This document shows, piece after piece, positions 53,410 to 62,228 of a DNA stretch of 64,000 nucleotides. Positions within the stretch are counted from its first letter, which is position 1; each line of letters begins with the position of its first letter. Below the pieces are notes generated by a model. That model searched no databases, had not been told where the DNA came from, and saw nothing but the letters and a program-made list of their open reading frames with translations. Made by a program: the position numbers and the translations under genes. Source of the stretch: CAYNFR01 sp964616755 (GTDB lineage Bacteria > Bacteroidota > Bacteroidia > Chitinophagales > Saprospiraceae); contig CAZTSI010000011.1 of NCBI GenBank assembly GCA_964616755.1, forward strand, positions 1 through 64,000, in the 5' to 3' direction.

Positions 53410-53502
53410 CAAATGAAAGGGCATAAGACATGGGATAAGCCATAAGGTACTGCCCCAAGTCAACTTTTCTTATTTACTTTCATTGTAAAACAACTGATAA
53501 CT

Positions 53503-54519
53503 ATGAATAGTCAGACCTCCTCAATTATTGTCTTAGCTATGACTTGTTTTTTGTTGCAAGGACACATAGTTCATTCACAAAAAGAACGAGAAATAATTAT
53601 TATAGAGAAAACAATTGACCTAAATGGCAATGAAGTAAGTCGGAAGACCTCTCGTAAAAGTGGCCAATTTAGTGATGAAGATGTTGAGAAAATGCTCGAG
53701 GATGCACAATTATCTGCTCCAAAGTCAAGACAAGGTTCATTGGGGTTTGATTCAGATGGAGCTTGGGATATTCAATCTCTATTTAACGATCGATGGATGA
53801 ATAGTGATAAGCCAAGATTAGGCATCAGCACGAAGTCTACTCCCACAGGTCTTCAAGTCGTATCTGTTAATTCGGGGTCTACCGCAGCTAAAGGCGATAT
53901 ACGAGTGGGTGATTTTATTGTAGCTATAGATGATATATTGATCGCAACTAATGAAGATATTGTCAAGTTATTAGATCAGCACAAGCCTGGAGATAAGGTA
54001 CGCCTCTTAGTCATCAGAGATGGTGTCGAGCTACCTAAAGAAATAGAGCTAAAAGCCTCAAGCCCTTTTGATTTTAGGATGGGAAACGCTCCTGACATTC
54101 GACTTGGCGAGCATTACGGTCAAAGTGATCTTGAAGATCTGTTCGCCCCCTTTCAAGAATTGTTCGAAGACTTTAGAGGAGAAGATTTCTTTAATGACCG
54201 ATTATTCGATGGAGAAAATGATCCACCATTTTTTGACACGGATAAAAACACAGGCAAAAGAGAAGAAAACAGAGCAGGACTCGGAGCTTTCGTAGAAATG
54301 AGTTCGGAAGGCTTAATAATAGTTGAGTTGACTCCCAACGGATCAGCGCAGTATGGTGGCTTATTGCCAGGGGATATTATTTTATATCTTGATGGCACAA
54401 AAATCACCTCCATTCATCAAATATCCCAACTGCTGTCAGCAAAATCAAAAGGAGATATCATCCACCTAACAGTAAAACAAAAAGAAGAAATCAAGGATCT
54501 CGACATCCAGCTAAGATAA
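53503..54519 (+). CDS. Secreted protein with two PDZ domains, no protease domain
   Basis: 338 residues, signal peptide (residues 1-25, FFLLQGHIVHS type). PDZ 1 lies at about 105-188 (LGISTKSTPTGLQVVSV, GDIRVGDFIVAIDD). PDZ 2 lies at about 262-338 (GLGAFVEMSSEGLIIVEL, GLLPGDIILYLDG). Between them is an acidic, Asp-rich linker (residues 205-260). HtrA-type trypsin domains are absent. It probably binds C-termini of envelope proteins. It is divergent from the sensor kinase gene and could belong to its regulon. Its last 9 bases overlap the small RHH gene on the other strand. Confidence 0.85.
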   Translation: MNSQTSSIIVLAMTCFLLQGHIVHSQKEREIIIIEKTIDLNGNEVSRKTSRKSGQFSDEDVEKMLEDAQLSAPKSRQGSLGFDSDGAWDIQSLFNDRWMNSDKPRLGISTKSTPTGLQVVSVNSGSTAAKGDIRVGDFIVAIDDILIATNEDIVKLLDQHKPGDKVRLLVIRDGVELPKEIELKASSPFDFRMGNAPDIRLGEHYGQSDLEDLFAPFQELFEDFRGEDFFNDRLFDGENDPPFFDTDKNTGKREENRAGLGAFVEMSSEGLIIVELTPNGSAQYGGLLPGDIILYLDGTKITSIHQISQLLSAKSKGDIIHLTVKQKEEIKDLDIQLR

Positions 54520-54702
54520 CTTCTGACTAGGGGTGTCATTTTGAATGGGCTTGATCTTTGGTGACCGTTTTGCTACTTTTAGCGCATTAGATATAATCCA
54601 TTCTAGTTGTCCATTGACACTTCTAAAGTCGTCAGCCGCCCACTTTTCGAGGGCGGCTAAGATTTCTTCATCTACACGAAGGACAAATTTCTTTTTTGGC
54701 AT
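54511..54702 (-). CDS. Small ribbon-helix-helix (Arc-like) protein
   Basis: 63 residues. KKKFVLRVDEEILAALEKWA is the beta strand and first helix of an Arc/MetJ-type ribbon-helix-helix domain, and SVNGQLEWIISNAL the second helix. It lies 6 bases after the SPFH gene on the same strand, so they are cotranscribed. Such a pair, SPFH protein plus Arc-like protein, recurs in Bacteroidota. It probably binds DNA and may regulate its own operon. The last 9 bases overlap the PDZ gene. Confidence 0.78.
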   Translation of the reverse strand: MPKKKFVLRVDEEILAALEKWAADDFRSVNGQLEWIISNALKVAKRSPKIKPIQNDTPSQKLS

Positions 54703-54708
54703 GTAATC

Positions 54709-55584
54709 CTAATTATGCAACGTGCCTGTATTAAGCACGGGCGTGGCTTCTTTATCGGAACATAATACCACCATCAAATTGCTAACCATAGCTGCCTTTC
54801 GTTCTTCGTCCAGTTCAATAACTCCCTTCTCAGAGAGTTTTTCGAGCGCAAGTTCGACCATTCCTACAGCACCTTCGACGATTTTATATCTTGCAGATAC
54901 TATAGCTTCGGCTTGCTGACGCTTCAACATGGCGCTTGCGATTTCTGGAGCATACGCCAGATACCCAATGCGTGCTTCGATTACCTCTATACCTGCCATG
55001 CCTAGTCGTTGAGATAATTCATCTTCTAACGCCTCACTAACTTCACCTACATCTGATCGAAGTGTTATCTCCTGATCATTGTCATCGAAGTGGTCATAGC
55101 TATAAAGACCCGCTAACTTTCGCACAGCAGCATCAGATTGCACTTTGACAAAATGCGCATAGTCGTCCACATCAAATGCAGCTTTATAGGTGTCACTTAC
55201 GCGCCAAACAGCAATAATGCTAATCAATATCGGATTGCCGCGCTTATCGTTGACCATGATTCGCTCACTGTCAAAGTTGCTCGCTCGAAGCGATATTTTC
55301 TTGCGCCGATATAGAGGATTGATCCACAAAAAGCCATTTTTCTTTACAGTACCGACATACTTTCCAAAAAAGGTAATAACCGCAGAATTGTTTGGATAGA
55401 TAATAACAAAACCCGAAAAGAGTATAAGTAATGTCACTATGGTAAGAATAATTATTACCGGATTTGGGTAGACCCATCCAAGATAAAGACTGAGGGCTCC
55501 CCCAAAAATGATGGCAATCATCAAACATAAATAAGGAAAGCCCGAGTGTGTCTTGAAATCCTTTTGATTTGTGTTGGTATTCAT
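54709..55584 (-). CDS. SPFH/band 7 domain membrane protein
   Basis: 291 residues. Two membrane helices lie near residues 13-70, followed by an SPFH domain (about 75-230; RASNFDSERIMVNDKRGNPILI, then AVRKLAGLYSYDHFDD) and a helical C-terminus ending in VVLCSDKEATPVLNTG. SPFH proteins form large membrane rings (stomatin/flotillin-like). It is the first gene of the unit with the small RHH protein. Function in Bacteroidota is not settled. Confidence 0.88.
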   Translation of the reverse strand: MNTNTNQKDFKTHSGFPYLCLMIAIIFGGALSLYLGWVYPNPVIIILTIVTLLILFSGFVIIYPNNSAVITFFGKYVGTVKKNGFLWINPLYRRKKISLRASNFDSERIMVNDKRGNPILISIIAVWRVSDTYKAAFDVDDYAHFVKVQSDAAVRKLAGLYSYDHFDDNDQEITLRSDVGEVSEALEDELSQRLGMAGIEVIEARIGYLAYAPEIASAMLKRQQAEAIVSARYKIVEGAVGMVELALEKLSEKGVIELDEERKAAMVSNLMVVLCSDKEATPVLNTGTLHN

Positions 55585-55656
55585 GTATGTATGTATTATT
55601 TTGATAGCAAGATACTATTATTTTAATATCATATTAATATTAGATCGACAAATTTT

Positions 55657-55664
55657 TACTTTTC
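55657..55664 (+). promoter_or_regulatory. Weak -7 element before the DUF6503-like gene
   Basis: TACTTTTC, one base off TAnnTTTG, 67 bases before the ATG. No clear -33. Confidence 0.3.
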
Positions 55665-55730
55665 ATCGACTAAGTCAAACCTCGCAAATCATTAACAAAC
55701 GACTACCTTGTTTCAAATTTGACTAATCAG

Positions 55731-56501
55731 ATGAAGAAGTCGAGTATTTGGATAGTGATTATATCCTGTATCGCATGTCAACTTGTAGACCAATCTGCTG
55801 GGGCAAAACAAATAGAAGTTATTGAAAGCCCACAAATACGCCAAGTTATACGGTCGGCCATCGATGCAGCTGGCGGTCTTGAGGCATATAACAGCCTAAA
55901 AAAAATTAGCTACCAAAAGAAGTCCGTTTTATATTATCCCGACGGGCAAATAGAAAGTGAACGCATCGAACATCATTCTTTTCAATTGAAACCAGCGTTT
56001 GCAGCCAATATTCGGTATACACAGGATTCAGCAGAAATCATTATAGCATACGAGCATGGACAAACCTTTCAACTCAGAAATTACCGAAAACATAAGGGTC
56101 ATGATCCAGCAGACGCAATGACGGTAATGAGTGCTTATTATGTTTTGATGATGCCGTTCAAACTACTAGATGTCGGCACCACACTTAGTTATGAAGGAAT
56201 GCAATTGCTCAATAATCAGAAGGTTGAGGTGATCAAGGCTGAATATGATCCGCTTACACATGCAAACCACTCGACGCAAGATGAGTGGCGTTATTTTTTT
56301 GATCCCTCTTCTGGTGAATATATAGCAAGCGCAGTCTATCATGATCCTACCTATGCCTTAATAGAAAATACGCTACGCAGTCGTGTTGATGGACTCTATT
56401 TAAATCGATATCGCAAAAGCTGGCGAGTTAATGATTCATTAGAAAAGGAGTTTTTGCGAGGGGAATTTTGGTACGACAAGTTCGTATTAACCTTTGAATA
56501 A
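55731..56501 (+). CDS. Lipoprotein of the DUF6503-like type
   Basis: 256 residues from the ATG at 55731. SIWIVIISCIAC is a hydrophobic segment with a lipobox-like end, so it is probably a lipoprotein. The mature part starts IDAAGGLEAYNSLKKISYQKKS, a pattern of 'AAGG...Y..LK.IS' seen in outer-membrane lipoprotein-sorting-like proteins (LolA/DUF6503 type). It is beta-rich with no catalytic motif that I see. A TTG at 55719 is in frame but lacks support. A weak promoter (TACTTTTC) lies at 55657-55664. Confidence 0.68.
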   Translation: MKKSSIWIVIISCIACQLVDQSAGAKQIEVIESPQIRQVIRSAIDAAGGLEAYNSLKKISYQKKSVLYYPDGQIESERIEHHSFQLKPAFAANIRYTQDSAEIIIAYEHGQTFQLRNYRKHKGHDPADAMTVMSAYYVLMMPFKLLDVGTTLSYEGMQLLNNQKVEVIKAEYDPLTHANHSTQDEWRYFFDPSSGEYIASAVYHDPTYALIENTLRSRVDGLYLNRYRKSWRVNDSLEKEFLRGEFWYDKFVLTFE

Positions 56502-56513
56502 GCCACCAATAAA

Positions 56514-57249
56514 CTATCGTACCCCTGAACGCAGATCAAGGTAATTAGTAATAAGCAACTGCAAAGTATCATTGGCTTTGCGACTGTCCCCGTATGGTTT
56601 TATGATATTATGGTGTAAATAGCCAAAATGGATGTTGCTTTGTTTATTAAGCCGAAATCCCAAAGCAATAAAAAGTCTATTTAGATCTAAATTATTGCGC
56701 ACAATCCTTCGTACAAATCCCAAAAAATCTATTCAAATCAAGCCAAAAACAAGGTATTGTTCACCAATTCCCTTTAATTCAATAGAAATGTGACCATATG
56801 TCGATATCTGCCCCGCTATTTAAACAAGTTACCTTCAACTTCACGTTTACCTTACGTGTTCTAAAAAAACATTTTCTAAACGCTCTTGTTCGCGTTGATA
56901 TCGATGATGAACATAAAATTGACCTAATTTTTGCTGCAAGGTTAATTGTTGCCATTTCCGATATTGGTTATTCTTAGTATCTATCGGTTGCCCACCATAA
57001 GGAAAGCTAACAATCCAAGTACATCTAACCGTTAGCATTACTTGGCTAGACAAATGATAATCTATCCCAATTCTTGCGAGCGACTGTTGCAAATCTCTTA
57101 CAACTGTTATGTCTTTTAAATTGATACTCTGTGTGAAGACTTCATTTCTCGGCATTGCGATTGTTTCCATAATACATCCCCAATGAATTAAATTGATCTG
57201 TCGTCTGAGTTTGCAGGCTAATACTTAAGCAAGCTCGAAGATCACGCAT
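56514..57249 (-). pseudogene. Decayed DUF2490-like outer-membrane protein gene
   Basis: Family-like pieces lie in order in several frames. From an ATG at 57249 one frame reads QTTDQFNSLGMYYGNN, NAEK, then a TGA stop where the family has W, then SLHTEYQFKRHNSCK. It shifts near 57085 to RDLQQSLARIGIDYHL, SFPYGGQPI, YRKWQQLTLQQKLGQF and HHRYQREQERLEN, ending in a stop at 56847. A further frame then gives RGRYRHMVTFLLN and NNTLFLA, flanked by stops, and the last frame gives NNLDLNRLFIALGFRLNKQSNIHFGYLHH to 56514. This order fits the DUF2490 family of beta-barrel outer-membrane proteins as I remember it. At least three in-frame stops and three frameshifts are needed, too many for one sequencing error. 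No separate proteins should be called from its parts. Confidence 0.8.
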
Positions 57250-57312
57250 AATATGAGCCATTCAGGATAGAATTTTAATTGGAAAGAAATGCTCCTATTA
57301 CGATGGCTTTTG

Positions 57313-58368
57313 CTATTTATTCACTTCTTTAAGTACAACTATGGATCCAATGATGGCTGGCAAAAAAACCAGAAAACTTCGATACAATACAGTAAAGGAT
57401 GGAATAACATCATTGGGCACGATGGTACCCATAAGTGCCGCTATACTTATCTCAGCGATACCGCTTCCCCCTGGGCTAGGTGAAAAATAAAGCAATAAAT
57501 ACAAAACAGCTTGAATTGCTATAACCACCCAAAAATCAGCTTCTACCCCAAATGCCCATAGGATTACCACTGCCAAGATAAATTTGTTAAAATACAAAAG
57601 GATGGTCAACAAAAAACTCCACAACATCAAATAGGGTTTGCTTTTTAACATCTGAGCGTACGTACTACGATATTCTTTTAACTTTTGGCTTATTAGTATC
57701 CCAAAATTTTTGAGACGATCACCTATTTGTTGATGAAATTGAGCAACCCCTTTGCTCAGCATTTGAATGGCACCCCCAATTATTGCTGGTGAAACCAGTG
57801 CCACAATCATCACAATCAACAAGGTAGAAAATGTCTTAAACCCGAAATTTGTCAAGCTTAAAACCAAACCCGAAGGACTGTTGTCCTTTAAGATATGCAA
57901 TCCCATAGCCCCCACCAGTGGAAAAAAAATGATCGTAGAGATCCAATTGAAAAATGAGGCACTCACACTATCAGGTACTTTGACGCCATTTTTATAATAA
58001 ACATAGATTTGAGCAGGGCCACCACCACTTTGTGAGGGAGTAATTGCGCCCATGAAGATATTGGCGAGATTAGCCTTTATACTGACCCATTGAGAAATAC
58101 CAGGCACTAATTCTCTTACAAAAATGTGGTTTCTTAATCCCCCTAAAAATAGATCATTTATCAAAAAAAGAAAACCCAATAACAAATATTTCCAATCTAC
58201 TTGAGACCATATTTTAAATGTGTTAGAGGAGCCCGAATAAAGGAAAATACCCAATAAGGTCACAATACTGATCGTAGCAAAGATGATGGTACCTCTTTTT
58301 ATATTCTTAGAGCTTAGCAAGAATTTGTTTTGCGTAGAATTGTCAGATTTGGGGATCAGTTCATTCAT
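57313..58368 (-). CDS. Lysylphosphatidylglycerol synthase/UPF0104-like flippase-type membrane protein
   Basis: 351 residues with about eight membrane helices (first at 25-45, last near 320-345). ITPSQSGGGPAQIYVYYKNG and FSPSPGGSGIAEISIAAL are the two conserved glycine-rich stretches of the LPG_synthase_TM (UPF0104) family. These proteins move lipids or aminoacylate lipids in some relatives; here the synthase domain is absent, so only the flippase-like part is present. It follows the alkaline-phosphatase-family gene by 9 bases, so they are cotranscribed. Confidence 0.85.
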   Translation of the reverse strand: MNELIPKSDNSTQNKFLLSSKNIKRGTIIFATISIVTLLGIFLYSGSSNTFKIWSQVDWKYLLLGFLFLINDLFLGGLRNHIFVRELVPGISQWVSIKANLANIFMGAITPSQSGGGPAQIYVYYKNGVKVPDSVSASFFNWISTIIFFPLVGAMGLHILKDNSPSGLVLSLTNFGFKTFSTLLIVMIVALVSPAIIGGAIQMLSKGVAQFHQQIGDRLKNFGILISQKLKEYRSTYAQMLKSKPYLMLWSFLLTILLYFNKFILAVVILWAFGVEADFWVVIAIQAVLYLLLYFSPSPGGSGIAEISIAALMGTIVPNDVIPSFTVLYRSFLVFLPAIIGSIVVLKEVNK

Positions 58369-58377
58369 TTTTGATTT

Positions 58378-59739
58378 CTATTTCAACCAGTTATTGATGA
58401 CGGAATATAAGGTCTCAGTTCTAACAAATTTATCCATCAAACCTGATTGGTTTGAAATAATCGGAACAACCATATGGTCACGATGCAATGAACCATGTGA
58501 GCCTTTATGCTCAGGTATCTCCCAAAAATCTCTAAAATCATAACCAACTGTAGCACTAATGACTACATCACCCGAACGATCACTGCGCATAAGTTTTGAG
58601 ATTTGGTAAAGGCTATCAGGATAATTAGTATCCCTACTTCTCTGCAAAGCTTCCATTGTGGTTATTCCAACAACATCATTACCTAGACCGAGCACATCAT
58701 CAGATTCAATGCGATACGTCATTGTATCAGCAGAAGATTGCGTCACTATCGCGGATCCCTTTTTATTTCTTACGACAAAGCTATTATTGGTCTTACGATA
58801 GATCATCAAGTCAACAGCCGGTTCAATTAAAAGCGTTTGTAGTACTTCTCCATGCTTAGTCCATAAACCATCTTCTCGGTACATTTCCTTATGATCTAAG
58901 AAGCTGATAGTTGCAAATGAATTACCAGAAATAAAGACTGCAACCTCAGGCAACAAAGCATGAATTGTTGGATATTCTAATACCCGATATCCGTTCTTTT
59001 TAAAAAACTTGCCTAGGTCTAAATGTGTATGCGTGGCTGTCAAGCCGTGATCAGAGGCGACAAGAATAAGAGTATCTTGGTATTGCTGTCTAAATTTTAG
59101 CCCTTCGATCATTTCACCTAAGCTCTTATCGGCTATACTGTACGCTTCATGTGTACGCGCATCATCATAATGATAGGTATGAGAATCCCAGTCTACGCTC
59201 GGAAAAACAGCGAATACAAAAGATGGATTGTTATCTAGAGATTTCAACAATAATTGATGACCAGCCAAATCGACGGCGTGATGCTCATGGTAGAAATGGG
59301 CTCTAAAGTATAGTTTTGTTTTACCCTTTGCCGTGACGTCATTTTCTGGAAGGACGCCTTTGGTAATCATATTGTATATGTTAATGCCGTCTTTATGCAA
59401 TTCAAAAAGCGATGGAAATTCGGGGTTCATATCCGCATTAAAATATTTTGCTTCATACCCGCAATAACTCCTCATCGTATCTCTACTCCATCTGCCCTTT
59501 TCGAAATACGTAGGTTTGTCGAACCACCGAATACCCGTGATATCGTGATCGGCAGGAGACGACCCTGTCAATATAGGAAGATATGCTGGCCCCGTGGTAG
59601 ATGGAAAAGTTGTAGTCCCTAGACTGTAAGAGCCACTTTGGATCATTGCCGCCATGTTTGGCAGTTTACCTTCTTCTAACAACTTGGTTAATATGTCTGG
59701 ACGCGCGCCATCTACCAAGTAAAATATCACCTTTTTCAT
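58378..59739 (-). CDS. Alkaline phosphatase superfamily phosphodiesterase/nucleotide pyrophosphatase-like
   Basis: 453 residues. D10 in YLVDGARPD is a metal ligand, T44 in GTTTFPSTTGP is the nucleophile (threonine before FP), DWDSHTYHYDDA and ASDHGLTATHTH give the other Asp and His ligands, and KGSHGSLHRDHMVVP the last His. It resembles type I phosphodiesterase/NPP enzymes. There is no signal peptide, so it is cytoplasmic or membrane-adjacent. With the flippase-like partner it may act on a lipid-linked or phosphorylated glycolipid. Confidence 0.88.
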   Translation of the reverse strand: MKKVIFYLVDGARPDILTKLLEEGKLPNMAAMIQSGSYSLGTTTFPSTTGPAYLPILTGSSPADHDITGIRWFDKPTYFEKGRWSRDTMRSYCGYEAKYFNADMNPEFPSLFELHKDGINIYNMITKGVLPENDVTAKGKTKLYFRAHFYHEHHAVDLAGHQLLLKSLDNNPSFVFAVFPSVDWDSHTYHYDDARTHEAYSIADKSLGEMIEGLKFRQQYQDTLILVASDHGLTATHTHLDLGKFFKKNGYRVLEYPTIHALLPEVAVFISGNSFATISFLDHKEMYREDGLWTKHGEVLQTLLIEPAVDLMIYRKTNNSFVVRNKKGSAIVTQSSADTMTYRIESDDVLGLGNDVVGITTMEALQRSRDTNYPDSLYQISKLMRSDRSGDVVISATVGYDFRDFWEIPEHKGSHGSLHRDHMVVPIISNQSGLMDKFVRTETLYSVINNWLK

Positions 59740-59805
59740 CCCTCTAATTCCTTCGAGCCAAAGGTAAAGATTAATTATGGCACATAACTTACATGCGCTG
59801 AGTAA

Positions 59806-61476
59806 TCATCCATTATGAATGACTATGAGAGATTGGCTATGTTGGGCATCAGCGATAATTGTCGTCAGCGTATAAATGCCGTCAATGAGCCCCGAAAGAG
59901 GTATTTGATATTCGCCCGCCGCCAAGTTTAATTGCTGATAAACTATCTTTCCACTATTACTCACGATGATCAATCGAGCAATAGTGTGCTTAGTAGAAAA
60001 CGTAAGGACTTGGCTGGCTGGATTAGGATAGATCGTCCATGGAGAAGCAGTGCTCGCCTCAGAAGTATTATGCTCGCATCCGTTAGGTTGGCTATATTGT
60101 AATATTAGTCTGACGAGAATATCATTGAGTTTTTCTACTTCATAATCGGGTTCGATGTGCTCCAAGTGATCTCCTCCAATGCCGCTATGGTCGGTGATAA
60201 AAACATAAGTACCATTAGTGGCAAGCGCCATAAACTTCATGAGAAATTCCGTTTGACGATTTATACCGCTGGCCGTAATTGGAATGATTTTTATCCCCAT
60301 TGCAGATGCTTGCGCTACTTGACTTTTGATACGGTTCATGGTCTTCGCATCCTCATGTGGTGGAGCATCAAGCAACAAAAAAAGAATACGCGTAACGGTC
60401 GTCCCACTCCATTGCTGATCTAGTGCTTCATCTAAGGCTTCTTCAATGGCCTCTGGATAATCGCCACCACCCTCAGCACGCTGTTCTGCTATAAAGTTTA
60501 GAGTCGATTGATACTCAGGACTCATATCTTGTGTACGTGTGACATACTCATCACCATGATCGCGATAAAATACGGATCCTATGCTAAGTGTCCTATCATT
60601 CAATTGATCCTTTGCACGACGAATAACATCAGTTAATTCAGATTGTAAGTAGGCAATTTCGTCGCCCATAGAACCAGTCGCATCCACTACAAACATTATT
60701 TGGATCTCTTGCTGTGAAGGACATACTTGTCGCACCACATGTTGATTCACTCCGTTTTCAATCGACTTGGGACCGTCAATGTATTGCACTCCTTGAGGCG
60801 TAGTGATTCTTATGCGGAGCGCAGATTTGTCGCTTTGTCTCGAATATAGTTCATACCATAATTCTGCACGTCCTGCATTATCTGAAAGGGCGATCCAAAT
60901 TGGTTCATCAGAAGCATTTAATAATTCTGCTTTGGCATTCGCGATGGGAAAATTCTGTTCATTTCTAACAAAAACGGTATACCGAAAACGAGGATATATT
61001 TGCCAATAGGCCTGCATTTGCCCGTAGATACTGTCTGCGGTAAGCTCTTTCCAATCCTCCCATTTATTCAAGTCATTCCATTCCCCCGCTGTCAGTTGGC
61101 CGGCAGCGGCTTGCTGCATATTCTCCGAGGTAGATATTCGCCCTCCTTCTGGCGATGCAGCGTATCTTTCAAATACTACAGAAGAGGAAGTCGTTAGGGT
61201 CATGCGGCCATCTGCTACGTAAGCGGACATTGCTGTTGCGCTGATGTTTGGAGCGGATCGGTTATAAGCCACCTTGGTGGCTTTTACACTTTCTTCTAGC
61301 GATGGAGCTAGAACATCCATGGATTCATACTTACTTTCTTCGACCATAACGGACTCCTTGGATTCAAGGACTTCCTTTTTATCTGGCAAGCTTTCTGTTA
61401 TCAATTCTTGTTTTGATTTACACGCATGGATAGCAATAATTACAAACATTAAGATAGAAGATAGGCGATATTTCAT
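59806..61476 (-). CDS. VWA-domain lipoprotein with type IX secretion sorting domain
   Basis: 556 residues. MKYRLSSILMFVIIAIHAC gives a lipobox with Cys at residue 19. Residues 130-240 contain a TAGEWNDLNKWEDW motif and an Ig/carboxypeptidase-regulatory-like part (FPIANAKAELLNASDEPIWIALSD). A VWA domain covers about 255-450, with MIDAS DATGS (265-269) in FVVDATGSMGDE. The C-terminal 80 residues (from about 480) are a T9SS type-A sorting domain: WTIYPNPASQVLTF, LIIVSNSGKIVYQ, LIDGIYTLT. So it should be exported by type IX. A lipobox together with a T9SS CTD is unusual. It is divergent from the ECF sigma factor gene, with a 176-base gap. Confidence 0.85.
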   Translation of the reverse strand: MKYRLSSILMFVIIAIHACKSKQELITESLPDKKEVLESKESVMVEESKYESMDVLAPSLEESVKATKVAYNRSAPNISATAMSAYVADGRMTLTTSSSVVFERYAASPEGGRISTSENMQQAAAGQLTAGEWNDLNKWEDWKELTADSIYGQMQAYWQIYPRFRYTVFVRNEQNFPIANAKAELLNASDEPIWIALSDNAGRAELWYELYSRQSDKSALRIRITTPQGVQYIDGPKSIENGVNQHVVRQVCPSQQEIQIMFVVDATGSMGDEIAYLQSELTDVIRRAKDQLNDRTLSIGSVFYRDHGDEYVTRTQDMSPEYQSTLNFIAEQRAEGGGDYPEAIEEALDEALDQQWSGTTVTRILFLLLDAPPHEDAKTMNRIKSQVAQASAMGIKIIPITASGINRQTEFLMKFMALATNGTYVFITDHSGIGGDHLEHIEPDYEVEKLNDILVRLILQYSQPNGCEHNTSEASTASPWTIYPNPASQVLTFSTKHTIARLIIVSNSGKIVYQQLNLAAGEYQIPLSGLIDGIYTLTTIIADAQHSQSLIVIHNG

Positions 61477-61640
61477 AAACTAGCGTTTGAACCTAAGATG
61501 AAATTCATGGGTAAAAAACATAAAATAAAGTAAAAATAAATTCGCGTAAGACGTCAATGCTTTTCTTCTCCTCGATGATTTTGAAAGCTATCCTTTAGGT
61601 TAATCATTTAAATTGAAGTAAGATTTAAGGTCGATTTCCT

Positions 61641-61648
61641 TACTTTTG
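61641..61648 (+). promoter_or_regulatory. -7 element of the sigma factor promoter
   Basis: TACTTTTG, an exact match to TAnnTTTG. A TTG at 61613-61615 lies 25 bases upstream, slightly too far for the usual -33. Transcription would begin around 61652-61655, right at the first candidate start codon of the sigma factor. Confidence 0.65.
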
Positions 61649-61652
61649 CATC

Positions 61653-62228
61653 TTGATCAAACCTCAAGTGTCATTGGCCCATAAGGATGAGAATGAATTG
61701 CTGCGCGAATATCTGCGCCATCGAGATATTGAGCTCTTAGGGCAATTGTTTAATCCTTACATTTCTTTGGTCTATGGGGTAGCACTCAAATTTCTTCAAG
61801 ACGGTGATGATGCCCAAGATGCAGTGATGGACATTTTTGAAAAATTGCACAAGCGTTCCATAAACCCTGAAATCAATAATTTTAAGGCCTATCTCTATAC
61901 GGCTTGCAGAAATCATTGCTACGAAGAATTGAGACGACGAAATGTCCTCTTAAAAAAGGAAAAAGAACATTCGTTTATGCATTCCGACCAAATTGTTCAT
62001 CTTGATGATGTGGAAAGTGAAGAAGAATTGAGAAAGCTTGAGACGTGTATAGCTCAATTGGACTTGTCTCAACGGGAATGTATAAAAATGTTTTACTATC
62101 AAAAAAAGAGTTATCAGGAAATAGGAGAATTGCTTCAGATAAATTTTAACCAAGTGCGATCAAAAATTCAAAATGGTCGTAGAAATTTAAAACTGTGCAT
62201 TGAGTCCTTAGCCAATAATCGAATATGA
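61653..62228 (+). CDS. ECF-type RNA polymerase sigma factor
   Basis: 191 residues with sigma-70 region 2 (FNPYISLVYGVALKFLQDGDDAQDAVMDIFEKL, then FKAYLYTACRNHCYEELRRR) and region 4 (LDLSQRECIKMFYYQKKSYQEIGELLQINFNQVRSKIQNGRRNLK). It directs polymerase to a small regulon. No ATG lies near the start: the options are TTG at 61653 and GTG at 61668. The -7 element TACTTTTG at 61641-61648 would place the transcript start at about 61653, so the TTG would be leaderless and the GTG would have a leader of about 15 bases. Its last 4 bases overlap the start of the anti-sigma gene. Confidence 0.88.
   Translation: MIKPQVSLAHKDENELLREYLRHRDIELLGQLFNPYISLVYGVALKFLQDGDDAQDAVMDIFEKLHKRSINPEINNFKAYLYTACRNHCYEELRRRNVLLKKEKEHSFMHSDQIVHLDDVESEEELRKLETCIAQLDLSQRECIKMFYYQKKSYQEIGELLQINFNQVRSKIQNGRRNLKLCIESLANNRI

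Noticed and set aside
54511..54702. RHH protein as a toxin-antitoxin antitoxin
   Set aside because: No toxin gene follows or precedes it; the adjoining genes are an SPFH protein and, on the other strand, a PDZ protein.
56514..57170. Two separate small proteins in the 56.5-57.2 kb region
   Set aside because: Their sequences join in order into one outer-membrane family protein across frames, so they are remains of a pseudogene.
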